Shown here one piece after another: positions 32,088 to 41,643 of a stretch of DNA of 64,000 nucleotides. The stretch comes from UBA3102 sp964413055 (lineage in GTDB: Bacteria; Bacillota; Desulfotomaculia; Desulfotomaculales; Pelotomaculaceae): contig CAYPRB010000009.1 in assembly GCA_964413055.1 (NCBI GenBank), positions 31,324-95,323 of the forward strand. Direction: 5' to 3'. The translations under genes were made by a program, and so were the position numbers. The notes under the pieces are model-generated. The model was not told where the DNA came from. It made no database searches and saw only the letters and a list, made by a program, of their open reading frames with translations. Positions within the stretch are counted from its first letter, which is position 1, and each line of letters opens with the position of its first letter.

Positions 32088-32969
32088 ATGAAGCGGGTTG
32101 CTGTTATTGAGGTAGGGACAAATTCTGTCCGGTTGCTGGTTGCTGAAAAGAACGGGTCCGGCCTGAAAATATTGAAATCAGGCTTGCGCACCACCAGGCT
32201 GGGACAGGGAAGCGGCAGCGGGGTGCTGCAGGACGAGGCGGTGCAAAGGACCACAGCGGCTATTTTTGATTTTTACCAAGTCGCCCGGCGGTTCCGGCCG
32301 GAGAAAGTAGTGGTCGCGGCTACAAGTGCCGTGCGGGACGCCGGTAACCGGAGTGAATTTACCGGCGCGGTCAAAGAGAGGACCGGACTGCAGGTAAGGG
32401 TGCTGAACGGAGCGGAGGAGGCAGGTTTGAGTTACCGGGGGGTATTGGCGGATTTTTCTTTTGCCCCTCAAGGCACCGCTGTGGTGGATATCGGGGGCGG
32501 CAGTACGGAGATAATCTGGCTGCAAGACGGGAAACTACATTTGGAAAGTGTCAACGTAGGAGCGGTGCGGGTTACCGAGTCCGGCACGGATGCAAAAGAA
32601 ATAACCGCCTGTTTGGGCCCCACCCTGGAAAAAGTTTGCCGGGCACCGGTTAATACCCTGGTGGGAGTGGGGGGAACGGTTACCACTCTGGCTGCCGTAG
32701 ACCTTGAGTTGCCGGTTTACGACCCCCGGAAGGTACACGGTTATTGCCTGAAGGCAGAAAATGCGGCAGCAATTCTGGCGCGGCTTGGATTTATGAGTAT
32801 CGGGGAACGCAAACAAGTGCCCGGCTTGCAGCCGGAAAGGGCCGACATAATAGTAGCCGGAGCGGTAATTGTCAATGTAATTATGAAAATATTGGGTCTG
32901 AAATGCATTTTTGTAAGTGAAAACGACCTCCTTTGTGCTTTGGTGCTGGAAGAAGTCGAACGAAAATAA
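32088..32969 (+). CDS. Ppx/GppA family phosphatase
   Basis: About 293 residues of the actin-like Ppx/GppA fold. Nucleotide and phosphate loops are VIEVGTNSVRLLV near the N-terminus and VVDIGGGSTEIIW in the middle; VGVGGTVTTLAA is the third. Acts on polyphosphate and/or pppGpp; this length lacks the C-terminal HD domain of long Ppx. ATG at 32088 after AAGGTGG. Sits between yabR and spoIIE. Confidence 0.9.
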   Translation: MKRVAVIEVGTNSVRLLVAEKNGSGLKILKSGLRTTRLGQGSGSGVLQDEAVQRTTAAIFDFYQVARRFRPEKVVVAATSAVRDAGNRSEFTGAVKERTGLQVRVLNGAEEAGLSYRGVLADFSFAPQGTAVVDIGGGSTEIIWLQDGKLHLESVNVGAVRVTESGTDAKEITACLGPTLEKVCRAPVNTLVGVGGTVTTLAAVDLELPVYDPRKVHGYCLKAENAAAILARLGFMSIGERKQVPGLQPERADIIVAGAVIVNVIMKILGLKCIFVSENDLLCALVLEEVERK

Positions 32970-33056
32970 CCTTAAACCTACTAAATATAACATAAATTTC
33001 CACCTCTTTATATTATAATATAGCCGTTGGGGAAAAAGGCATGAGGGGTGGATTTA

Positions 33057-35534
33057 TTGTTTGAAAACATCGAGACCTACACTTATCAAAGGGTTGCGCA
33101 AGAAAAAAACAAAAGCCGCCGTGCGTCAGGAGGTACGGGCGACCGGAAGCGCAGGTTGTCTTTGGGGCTAAAATACAAACCGGTTGGTATCCCTGGAATA
33201 ATTGCCATATTCTGCACCGCTTTTTTTCTTGGGCGGGCGGTGCTGCTCGGTGCTCTCTTCCCCTTCGGGACATCGTTTGTTGCGGCTTCGGGCCTGGTAT
33301 TCAGCAGTTTCGGGGGGGTTGCGGCAGCCGGAGTTATTCTTGGCCTGTTGACGGTTAGCTCAGGGACGGCCCTGGCAAGTTCACTGGTTACTGTTTTAGG
33401 AATTTGGATTTTAGCGAAATTGGTTCCGATAGACATTAAGAGACTTTGGCTGGTCTTGTCGGTGCTGGTGTTTTCTGTCACCATGGCAGTAAAGGCTTCT
33501 TTTACCGCCTTTACTGCTCCTTCTTCTTATAATTATTTTACGGTTTTATTTGAAGCGGTATTCGCCGCGGTTCTTGCGCCGGTCATGATTTACGCTCTTT
33601 CGGCGCTCAAGAGAAAAGCAAAAAATTTTATTGCCTTCAGCGGGGAAGAGGCATGTTGTATTTTACTGGTGCTCGGCGGGGTAATAGCCGGTACCGGCGA
33701 TCTGGAATTCGGATTGGTAAGTATTAAGGGGGTTTTAAGCAGTCTTACTATTATAACCGTTGCTTTTATGGGCGGTACCGGGGCCGGAGCGGCTGCCGGC
33801 GCCGTGGTGGGTATTATTCCCGGCTTGGCTTATGCCGCCGCCCCGGTTATCGTGGGCGTATATTCCTTTGCCGGGCTTCTGGCGGGTGCCGGCAGAAGCT
33901 TCGGTAAGGCCGGTGTCGCTGTCGGGTTTGTTCTGGGTAATATTATTCTTTCCGTTTATGTGACCGGTCGTGAAGATATTGTCGCACCCCTGATTGAGGC
34001 GGGAATAGCAGTAGCGGTATTTTTAATGCTCCCTTCCGGTTGGATGGAAAAATTAAAGGTTTCCCTGGGTCTGGGAACGGAGCAAGCGGCGTCCGTAACG
34101 GATAAAGGGTTAATATTTAAAGAAATTTTTGAGCATCGCATAAAAGCATGGTCACACGTATTTAAAGAAATGTCCCGTACTTTTGAACAGGTTTCTTCAA
34201 CTACCGGGCAGAACCAGGAGGAGCAAAACCTGCAGGCGTTCTTAAATCAGGTGGGGGAAAAAGTGTGCAGTGATTGCTCGTTCTATAAAACCTGTTGGGA
34301 ACGGGAATTTTATAAAACCTATCAGGGTTTGATTGATATTCTGGCTTTTATCGAAATGCACGGGAAGGTTACTCCGGATGACCTCTCCGGGGAAATTAAA
34401 AAGCGTTGTTCACGCACCAAGGAATTTGCCATTACTATAAACTGTCTATTTGAAACATATAACCTGAACCGCTATTGGTCGCGACGGCTGTTGGAAAGCC
34501 GGGAAATAGTTTCGGAACAGTTGAAAGGGGTTGCAGAAGTAATTGCCAGCCTTCCCATGGAATTGGATTTTGCTCTGGAAGCCGGCGAAGCCGGCCCGCA
34601 TCTGCGCAAAAAATTAAAAGAGGCCGGGGCACAAGTGGAAAGAATTTCGGTATACCGCCGGAAAGACAAGGGGATCGAAATATCCCTGGCCCATACTCCT
34701 TGCGGTGGCAGAAAAGAATGCCGGAATATTATCGTACCGCTGCTTACTTCCATATTGGAGCAGCCGGTTTACCTGCCCGCGGATGGCTGTACCGCAAGGG
34801 AAGGTGATGATGAATGTCATTTAAGGTTTTACCCCCACCTGAAATACCGGCTCAGCCTGGGTACTGCGGTGATGGGAAAAACCGGTAGTTATGTTTCGGG
34901 TGACGGGTATGCTTTTTTTCATCTCAAGGGCGGGCGGATGGGTCTGGTCTTGAGTGACGGGATGGGCACCGGCCCGCGTGCCGCCCTGGAGAGCGGCACT
35001 ACCATATCACTTTTACGCTACCTGCTGGAGTCGGGTTTCGGACAGGACCTGGCTATAAAAACGGTAAATTCCATCCTGCTCCTGCGCTCGCCCGGTGAAA
35101 GTTTTGCCACGGTGGATTTGGCGGTGGTCAACCTCTATTCCGGCCAGGTTGATTTTATAAAGATCGGTGCCGTACCCACGTTTGTGATCCGCGACGGGGA
35201 AGTGAACCGGATTAAGGCCAGTTCCCTGCCGGTGGGTATTATTGAGGATTTTGAAGTAGCTTCCATAAGCGGTACGCTGGCACCGGAGGACGTGCTGGTG
35301 ATGGTTACGGACGGCGTGTTGGACGCCTACCGGGGCGCGGAAGACCGGGAGGAATGGTTCGCCCGGACATTAATGGAAGTAAAGGATCTGCCGCCCCCGG
35401 AAATGGCCGAACTTATTCTCAAGCTGGTTCAGACCGGGGCCGGCGGGGCCTCACGGGTGAGAGACGATATGACTGTGCTGGTGGCCAGGCTGAAAAAACA
35501 AAAACAGGCGCCAAACAAGACCGGGCTAATATAA
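33057..35534 (+). CDS. spoIIE: Stage II sporulation protein E, PP2C-type phosphatase
   Basis: About 825 residues, full length. The N-terminal third has about ten membrane helices (about 45-320), then a regulatory region with a cysteine cluster (VCSDCSFYKTCWE), and a C-terminal PP2C phosphatase (LVLSDGMGTGPRAALES, VMVTDGVLDAYRG, RVRDDMTVLVARL). SpoIIE dephosphorylates SpoIIAA to activate sigma-F and works at the polar septum. TTG at 33057 sits eight bases after GAGGGG; GTG at 33048 overlaps that site. A TATAAT at 33014-33019 may be its -10 element. Confidence 0.96.
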   Translation: MFENIETYTYQRVAQEKNKSRRASGGTGDRKRRLSLGLKYKPVGIPGIIAIFCTAFFLGRAVLLGALFPFGTSFVAASGLVFSSFGGVAAAGVILGLLTVSSGTALASSLVTVLGIWILAKLVPIDIKRLWLVLSVLVFSVTMAVKASFTAFTAPSSYNYFTVLFEAVFAAVLAPVMIYALSALKRKAKNFIAFSGEEACCILLVLGGVIAGTGDLEFGLVSIKGVLSSLTIITVAFMGGTGAGAAAGAVVGIIPGLAYAAAPVIVGVYSFAGLLAGAGRSFGKAGVAVGFVLGNIILSVYVTGREDIVAPLIEAGIAVAVFLMLPSGWMEKLKVSLGLGTEQAASVTDKGLIFKEIFEHRIKAWSHVFKEMSRTFEQVSSTTGQNQEEQNLQAFLNQVGEKVCSDCSFYKTCWEREFYKTYQGLIDILAFIEMHGKVTPDDLSGEIKKRCSRTKEFAITINCLFETYNLNRYWSRRLLESREIVSEQLKGVAEVIASLPMELDFALEAGEAGPHLRKKLKEAGAQVERISVYRRKDKGIEISLAHTPCGGRKECRNIIVPLLTSILEQPVYLPADGCTAREGDDECHLRFYPHLKYRLSLGTAVMGKTGSYVSGDGYAFFHLKGGRMGLVLSDGMGTGPRAALESGTTISLLRYLLESGFGQDLAIKTVNSILLLRSPGESFATVDLAVVNLYSGQVDFIKIGAVPTFVIRDGEVNRIKASSLPVGIIEDFEVASISGTLAPEDVLVMVTDGVLDAYRGAEDREEWFARTLMEVKDLPPPEMAELILKLVQTGAGGASRVRDDMTVLVARLKKQKQAPNKTGLI

Positions 35535-35550
35535 ACCCGGTTTATTTTTT
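35519..35550 (+). terminator. Terminator after spoIIE
   Basis: CCGGG-ctaatataaa-CCCGG hairpin followed by TTTATTTTTT, overlapping the last codons of spoIIE. Confidence 0.7.
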
Positions 35551-35717
35551 CGTCCGGCGCATTTGGTTATATTTTTTTGGAATTTTATAGTTTCATAAGT
35601 GCAAACCTAAAACAACATATTTTAAAAGAGCGGCAGGAAAAGTTTTCTTAGACGTTGAATACGAATGTTGTTAAAAAAAGAATCATTTACTCAAACTTGA
35701 TTGATTAAGGTGGATTT

Positions 35718-37115
35718 ATGGATCTGATCCGGCAAGTTAAAACCGATATATGTAGTTTTAAGATGGTTGACCGGGGTTGCAAGGTGCTGGCGGCCGTATC
35801 GGGCGGCCCGGATTCGATGACCATGCTGCATATTTTGTATCTTCTGCAAGATGAACTGGAAATATCCTTACACGTGGCCCACTTAAATCACATGTTCCGG
35901 GGTGCGGATGCCGAGGCCGACGCCCGTTTTGTGGCCGGTATGGCAAAACGCTATGGTTTGACTGCGACCATTGAAGCGCGCGATGTTCCCGGTTACAGGA
36001 ATGAACACCGTTTGTCCGGTCAAGTGGCGGCCCGTGAAGTGCGCTACCGGTTCCTGCGGGAAACGGCGGATAGGGTGGGTGCGTCCAGGATTGCCGTTGC
36101 CCACCAGGCGGATGACCAGGCAGAAACCGTGCTGATTAATTTTTTGCGCGGTACGGGCCTGACGGGTCTTAAAGGAATGTATTCCGTGCGGGAAGGCCGT
36201 TATATCAGGCCCTTGTTAAAAATCAGGCGTTCCGAGATCGAGCGTTACTGCAGTAAAATTAAATTGCCTTACCGCCAGGATGATTCCAACTTGAAAACCC
36301 ATTACTTTAGAAATAAGGTCAGACTGGATTTAATGCCCCTCTTGGAAAATGAATACAATTCCGCTTTGGTACCCGCCCTGCTCCGGTTGTCTGAAATCTG
36401 CCGTGAGGAGGACGGTTATCTTGAAGACCGGGCGGAAAAAGCTTTCCAGAGGTGCTTTGTGGAAAAAGACGGGGGACGGGTGGTACTCGCTCTTGGAGGT
36501 TTAAAAAAGACACCTCTGGCCATCAGGCGCAGGGTCTTGCGCCGGGCCTGGCAGTCTCTGGATAGTGTGCAGAAAAACCTTGCTTTCAAGCACGTTGAAG
36601 CAGTAATAGATTTAATCCGGTCGGGAAGGACCGGGACCCGGGTGGTTCTGCCGGGGGACGTTTCGGTTGTACGGTCATATAGAACCTTGGAATTTACGGC
36701 GGAACTTGAAAATACGGCAGTACCCTATTACATTTATCCGTTAAAGATACCGGGTGCTACCTATATTCCCGAGACCGGCCGTACCGTTTATACGGAACTG
36801 CTCCGCCGGGATCCGTCATATAAACCTGAAAAACTGCCGCCTTCGGAAGCCATGCTGGATTTTGACAAGCTTCCGGCCCGGTTATTTGTGCGCCGGCGCC
36901 TGAAGGGGGACGTTTTTAGGCCTTTCGGCCAGACCACCATGTTAAAATTAAAGGATTTTTTTATTAAGCAAAAAGTTTCCCGTAAAGAAAGGGATTGGGT
37001 TCCGTTGATATGTACACCAAATAAAATATTATGGGTTGGAGGGATAAGAACCGGGGAAAGTTATAAAATAGATCGTAAAACTGATCAGGTGCTGCACCTG
37101 AAGCTAATGTCCTGA
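35718..37115 (+). CDS. tilS: tRNA(Ile)-lysidine synthetase
   Basis: 465 residues. PP-loop motif VSGGPDSMTML binds ATP, HLNHMFRG and VAHQADDQAETVLINFLRG follow, and a C-terminal TilS domain ends the protein. It attaches lysine to C34 of the AUA-reading tRNA-Ile. Position between spoIIE and ftsH matches Bacillus, but hprT, usual between tilS and ftsH, is missing here. ATG at 35718 after TAAGGTGG. Confidence 0.96.
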   Translation: MDLIRQVKTDICSFKMVDRGCKVLAAVSGGPDSMTMLHILYLLQDELEISLHVAHLNHMFRGADAEADARFVAGMAKRYGLTATIEARDVPGYRNEHRLSGQVAAREVRYRFLRETADRVGASRIAVAHQADDQAETVLINFLRGTGLTGLKGMYSVREGRYIRPLLKIRRSEIERYCSKIKLPYRQDDSNLKTHYFRNKVRLDLMPLLENEYNSALVPALLRLSEICREEDGYLEDRAEKAFQRCFVEKDGGRVVLALGGLKKTPLAIRRRVLRRAWQSLDSVQKNLAFKHVEAVIDLIRSGRTGTRVVLPGDVSVVRSYRTLEFTAELENTAVPYYIYPLKIPGATYIPETGRTVYTELLRRDPSYKPEKLPPSEAMLDFDKLPARLFVRRRLKGDVFRPFGQTTMLKLKDFFIKQKVSRKERDWVPLICTPNKILWVGGIRTGESYKIDRKTDQVLHLKLMS

Positions 37116-37178
37116 ATAAAGTTGTAGTATTTAATGAAACTTGGAGCAAGGTTTTTTATTGTACTGTTTGGCTATTGA

Positions 37179-37207
37179 TTGAAACCCATTTTGAAGTGTG
37201 GTAGAAT
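37179..37207 (+). promoter_or_regulatory. Sigma-A promoter of ftsH
   Basis: TTGAAA (37179-37184), 17-base spacer, TAGAAT (37202-37207). Confidence 0.75.
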
Positions 37208-37255
37208 ATTCATTATGGGCTGTTAAATTCTGCCCTTTTGAGAGGAGTGGCATGG

Positions 37256-39079
37256 TTGAATAAGGTTGTCAAAAACCTTAGTATTTATTTATTGATCGTA
37301 TTGGTAATCATTACCTTGATTAAATATACCGCCCCAGAAGAAAATGTCCCTACGGCGCTGTCATACAGTCAATTTTTAGAAGAGCTTAACCAGGGCCAGA
37401 TCACTGAGGTAATGATTCAAGCGGAAAATAACACTAATATCATTACCGGTGTTAAGAAAAACGGAGAAAGGTTTGAAACTAAAGGACCCGTAGCCGATAC
37501 CGCCCTGTATAACGTGCTGAAAGAGAAGGGAATAAACTGGAAAAGCGAACTGCCTCCCGAACCCGGATGGTGGACCGGACTTCTGACCAGCCTGTTGCCG
37601 ATTTTTTTGTTTATACTCCTCTTTTTCTTCCTGATGCAGCAGACCCAGGGAGGCGGCAACCGGGTAATGTCCTTCGGTAAAAGCCGGGCCAAGCTGCATT
37701 CCGAAGAAAAGCAGAAAGTTACTTTCGCGGATGTGGCGGGTGCGGACGAGGTAAAGGAAGAACTGGAAGAAATAGTGCAATATTTAAAGAGCCCCAAGAA
37801 ATTTCAGGAACTGGGTGCGAAAATCCCGAAGGGAGTGTTGCTCTTTGGCCCGCCCGGAACGGGAAAGACTCTCCTGGCCAGGGCGGTAGCCGGCGAGGCG
37901 GGGGTTCCTTTTTTCAGCATCAGTGGCTCCGATTTTGTGGAAATGTTTGTCGGGGTCGGGGCGTCCCGGGTGCGTGACCTGTTTGAACAGGCCAAGAAAA
38001 GCGCGCCCTGTATTGTTTTTGTGGACGAGATTGATGCCGTCGGGCGGCAGCGGGGTGCCGGTCTGGGCGGAGGTCATGACGAGCGGGAGCAGACACTGAA
38101 CCAACTCCTGGTGGAAATGGATGGTTTCGCGGCCAATGAAGGGATTATTATTCTGGCGGCCACCAACCGTCCGGATATCCTGGACCCGGCGTTGTTGCGT
38201 CCGGGGCGTTTCGACCGCCAGGTGACGGTTGACAAGCCGGATGTAAACGGGCGCAAGGAAATTCTTAAAGTCCACGTCCAGGGCAAACCCCTGGCAGGAG
38301 GGGTGGATCTTGAGGTTCTAGCCCGCCGCACTCCGGGTTTTACCGGCGCCGACCTGGCCAATCTAACCAATGAGGCGGCGCTGCTGGCGGCCCGCCAGGA
38401 CAGGAAAAAAGTTACCATGGCGGATTTAGAGAATTCCATCGAGCGGGTGATTGCCGGGCCGGAAAAGAAAACCAAGGTAATCAGCGAAAAGGAGAAATGG
38501 CTGGTCTGTTACCACGAGTCCGGGCACGCCATAGTCGGTTACATGCTTCCTAATACCGACCCCGTACATAAGGTCTCCATCATCCCGAGGGGGCGTGCCG
38601 GCGGCTACACATTGTTGCTGCCCAAGGAGGACCGCTATTATGCCACCAAGTCGCAGCTTTTGGACCAGGTCACCATGCTGTTGGGCGGACGGGTGGCCGA
38701 GGCAGTGGTATTGAAAGAGATCAGTACCGGGGCGCAGAACGACCTTGAGCGTGCCACCGGTATAGTAAGGAAAATGGTCATGGAATACGGTATGAGCGAC
38801 CTGGGGCCGCTGACTTACGGGAGTAAAACGGACACTCCCTTCTTGGGCCGGGACCTGGCCAGGGACCGCAACTACAGTGAAGAGGTGGCCAGCGCCATCG
38901 ATCTCCAGGTACGGGAAATCATAGAGCATTCGTACGAAAAGGCCAGAAGTATGCTGGAACAGCATATGAGTACCTTGGAGCTGGTGGCGAAGACGCTTTT
39001 CGAAAAAGAAACCATTGAAGCTAAGGAATTTGCAGATCTGATGATGGAAGCCGGCGAGGGAGAACCTAAAACAAAGTGA
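37256..39079 (+). CDS. ftsH: ATP-dependent zinc metalloprotease FtsH
   Basis: About 607 residues. Two membrane helices (about 5-25 and 105-125) bracket a small extracytoplasmic domain. The AAA module has Walker A FGPPGTGKTLLARA, Walker B IVFVDEIDAVG and the second region of homology ATNRPDILDPALLRPGRFDR. The zinc protease motif is HESGH. Membrane protein quality control, and needed for sporulation in Bacillus. TTG at 37256 is eight bases after AGAGGAG and gives the standard N-terminus. Own sigma-A promoter and terminator. Confidence 0.97.
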   Translation: MNKVVKNLSIYLLIVLVIITLIKYTAPEENVPTALSYSQFLEELNQGQITEVMIQAENNTNIITGVKKNGERFETKGPVADTALYNVLKEKGINWKSELPPEPGWWTGLLTSLLPIFLFILLFFFLMQQTQGGGNRVMSFGKSRAKLHSEEKQKVTFADVAGADEVKEELEEIVQYLKSPKKFQELGAKIPKGVLLFGPPGTGKTLLARAVAGEAGVPFFSISGSDFVEMFVGVGASRVRDLFEQAKKSAPCIVFVDEIDAVGRQRGAGLGGGHDEREQTLNQLLVEMDGFAANEGIIILAATNRPDILDPALLRPGRFDRQVTVDKPDVNGRKEILKVHVQGKPLAGGVDLEVLARRTPGFTGADLANLTNEAALLAARQDRKKVTMADLENSIERVIAGPEKKTKVISEKEKWLVCYHESGHAIVGYMLPNTDPVHKVSIIPRGRAGGYTLLLPKEDRYYATKSQLLDQVTMLLGGRVAEAVVLKEISTGAQNDLERATGIVRKMVMEYGMSDLGPLTYGSKTDTPFLGRDLARDRNYSEEVASAIDLQVREIIEHSYEKARSMLEQHMSTLELVAKTLFEKETIEAKEFADLMMEAGEGEPKTK

Positions 39080-39090
39080 TATTTAAAGGC

Positions 39091-39124
39091 GCCCGCGGTT
39101 CAAACCACGCCGCGGGTTTGTTTA
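39091..39124 (+). terminator. Rho-independent terminator after ftsH
   Basis: CCCGCGG (39092-39098) pairs with CCGCGGG (39110-39116), followed by TTTGTTT. Confidence 0.8.
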
Positions 39125-39176
39125 TAAATGTACCGTAAAGATATAACGTTTAGAAATGAACCTTGGAGGTGTTCAA

Positions 39177-39626
39177 ATGGAACGTACCTATCTTATGGTC
39201 AAGCCTGACGGAATTCAACGGGGGCTTGCCGGGGAGATTATTGCCACGTTTGAAAAAAAAGGATTTAAAATTGTCGGCCTCAAAATGCTGCGGATTAGCC
39301 GCGAGCTGGCGGAAAAACACTACGGGGAACACAGGGACAAACCTTTTTTCAAACCGCTGGTGGAATATATTACCTCGGGGCCCGTGGCGGCAATGGTCAT
39401 CGAGGGTAAAGCAGTAATCAGCGCGGCAAGGGAAATGATGGGGGCCACTGACCCGCTGAAAGCGGCTCCCGGTACCGTCAGGGGTAAATACGGAATAGAT
39501 ATCGGGCGTAACGTGATTCACGGTTCGGATTCCCCTGCCAGTGCCCAAAAAGAAATTGCCTTGTTTTTCCGGGAAGATGAGTTGGTTACGTATGATCGTG
39601 ACGTGGACCGGTGGGTTTACGAATAG
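39177..39626 (+). CDS. ndk: Nucleoside diphosphate kinase
   Basis: 149 residues, standard size. Begins MERTYLMVKPDGIQRG; the phospho-histidine motif is NVIHGSDSP. Balances NTP pools using ATP. ATG at 39177 after TTGGAGGT; an in-frame ATG at 39156 lies upstream of that site. The conserved core ends normally; DRDVDRWVYE is an ordinary tail. Separate terminator follows. Confidence 0.97.
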   Translation: MERTYLMVKPDGIQRGLAGEIIATFEKKGFKIVGLKMLRISRELAEKHYGEHRDKPFFKPLVEYITSGPVAAMVIEGKAVISAAREMMGATDPLKAAPGTVRGKYGIDIGRNVIHGSDSPASAQKEIALFFREDELVTYDRDVDRWVYE

Positions 39627-39650
39627 ATGTAATTTTTGGGCTGTGTAGTA

Positions 39651-39701
39651 AAAGCATTGTATTAATTTGACAGGTCAAGTAATTCAATGCTTTATTTTTT
39701 T
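39651..39701 (+). terminator. Rho-independent terminator after ndk
   Basis: AAAGCATTG (39651-39659) pairs with CAATGCTTT (39685-39693), followed by ATTTTTTTT. Confidence 0.75.
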
Positions 39702-39794
39702 TTGTGTTTTCCGGATAAACTTGTTTTATAATAAATGTTATCTTGCTTTACCGGAATATTACATAAAAGTGGTAGAAGGAGTGTAATTATTTTC

Positions 39795-41555
39795 ATGGCT
39801 TATGACCCGACCAGGATGAAGGATTATGAAATCGCGCGGCTGGCGGAACAGAATTTGCCCACCCCGGAAGCATGGCGGGAAAGGTTTGGTCTGGAACAAG
39901 AAGAGATTATTCCTTACGGCAAAATATGCAAGCTTGATTTTTTGAAAGCCATCAAGCGGCTTGGGGACCGGCCTGACGGCAAGTATATAGAAATTACGGC
40001 GTTGACTCCCACGCCTATGGGTGAGGGGAAGACCACCACCACCCTGGGGTTGGTGGAAGGTCTCAGCAAGAGGGGGGTCAATGCCGGGGCGGCGATACGT
40101 CAACCTTCAGGCGGTCCGACCATGAATATCAAGGGTACGGCTGCCGGGGGCGGCAACGCGCTGGTAATTCCCATGACCGAGTTTTCCCTGGGACTGACCG
40201 GTGATATCAATGATATTATGAATGCCCATAACCTGGCCATGGTGGCGCTCAATGCCCGCATGCAGCATGAAAGAAATTACGGTGATGCGGAATTGGCCGA
40301 ACGCAGTTTGAGGCGGCTGGACATAGATCCGGCCAGGGTGAAGTTAGGCTGGGCCATTGATTTTTGCGCCCAGGGCCTGCGCAATATTATTATGGGTATC
40401 GGCGGCAAAAGAGACGGTTATATGATGCAGTCCAGGTTTGACATTGCGGTCAGCTCCGAGCTCATGGCGATCCTTGCCGTGGCCACGGATCTTGAGGATT
40501 TACGGGAACGCATCGGAAAGATTGTTGTCGCTTACGATAAAAAAGGCCGTCCGGTTACTACCGCGGACCTGGAAGTGGCGGGCGCCATGTGTGCCTTTAT
40601 GAAAAATACTATCAATCCCACCCTGGTAAGCACGGTGGAGTACCAGCCCGTCCTGGTACATGCCGGTCCCTTTGCCAATATTGCCATTGGGCAGTCTTCC
40701 ATCATCGCCGACCGGATCGGGTTGAAAATGTTTGATTACCACGTTACGGAGAGCGGTTTTGCCGCTGATATCGGGTTCGAGAAATTTTGGAACGTTAAAT
40801 GCCGCTTGAGCGGTCTTACCCCTAACGTTGCGGTGATTACTGCTACCATCAGGGCCTTAAAGATGCACGGAGGCGGGCCGGAGGTGGTGCCGGGCCGAAT
40901 TTTGCCCGAAGCCTACCGGAAGGAAAACCTGGTGCTTTTGGAAAAAGGGGTAGTCAACCTGCTGCACCATATCGCTATCGTTAAAAAATCGGGAGTCAAC
41001 CCGGTGGTTTGCATCAACGTTTTTCATACCGACACCAGGGACGAAATCAACCTGGTCCGTCGCTATGCGGAACAGGCCGGCGCCCGCTGCGCCCTTTCAG
41101 AGCACTGGTTAAAGGGCGGGGAGGGGGCCCTCGAACTGGCCGACGCGGTTATTGATGCCGCCAGGGAGAAAGTGGATTTCAAGTTTCTTTATCCTGCGGA
41201 GATGCCGTTTAAGCAAAAGGTGGAAACCATTGCCCGGGAAATATACGGAGCGGACGGTGTCTCCTGGTCGCCGGAAGCCGCGGCCAAGGTTGCTTATTTC
41301 GAGGCGGAGCCTGCCTTTAGCGGTTATTCCACCATCATGGTGAAAACGCACTTGAGCCTGTCCCACGATCCCGCTGTCAAAGGAGTGCCCAGGGGTTGGG
41401 TACTACCGGTGCGTGATATCCTGGTCTATGCCGGGGCCGGGTTTCTTTGCCCGGTGGCCGGGGACGTCAGACTGATGCCGGGAACCGGTTCCGACCCTGC
41501 CTACAGGAGAATCGACGTGGATGTAAATACCGGCGAGGTCCTGGGACTGTTTTAA
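39795..41555 (+). CDS. fhs: Formate-tetrahydrofolate ligase, long subtype
   Basis: About 586 residues, longer than the roughly 560 of Moorella-type enzymes. The ATP site is LTPTPMGEGKTTTTLGL; RQPSGGPTMNIKGTAAGGG and GPFANIAIGQSSIIADRI are typical. The extra length includes an insertion ALNARMQHERNYGDAELAERS after the AHNL motif, as in syntrophic and deltaproteobacterial versions. It forms 10-formyl-THF from formate in the Wood-Ljungdahl methyl branch, or runs in reverse. ATG at 39795 follows AAGGAG at some distance. No other pathway genes adjoin it. Confidence 0.95.
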   Translation: MAYDPTRMKDYEIARLAEQNLPTPEAWRERFGLEQEEIIPYGKICKLDFLKAIKRLGDRPDGKYIEITALTPTPMGEGKTTTTLGLVEGLSKRGVNAGAAIRQPSGGPTMNIKGTAAGGGNALVIPMTEFSLGLTGDINDIMNAHNLAMVALNARMQHERNYGDAELAERSLRRLDIDPARVKLGWAIDFCAQGLRNIIMGIGGKRDGYMMQSRFDIAVSSELMAILAVATDLEDLRERIGKIVVAYDKKGRPVTTADLEVAGAMCAFMKNTINPTLVSTVEYQPVLVHAGPFANIAIGQSSIIADRIGLKMFDYHVTESGFAADIGFEKFWNVKCRLSGLTPNVAVITATIRALKMHGGGPEVVPGRILPEAYRKENLVLLEKGVVNLLHHIAIVKKSGVNPVVCINVFHTDTRDEINLVRRYAEQAGARCALSEHWLKGGEGALELADAVIDAAREKVDFKFLYPAEMPFKQKVETIAREIYGADGVSWSPEAAAKVAYFEAEPAFSGYSTIMVKTHLSLSHDPAVKGVPRGWVLPVRDILVYAGAGFLCPVAGDVRLMPGTGSDPAYRRIDVDVNTGEVLGLF

Positions 41556-41643
41556 AGTAAAAAGCATTTCGATTCTTTAAAAACATTGTTTTGAAGTTGG
41601 TTGGCTTGTGTTCTTAAAAACTATTGTACGAGGAGTGAGCGCA

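Noticed and set aside
32950..33020. Possible Spo0A box (AGTCGAAC) upstream of spoIIE
   Set aside because: It lies in the last codons of the Ppx-like gene, more than 50 bases from the TATAAT candidate, and is a weak match.
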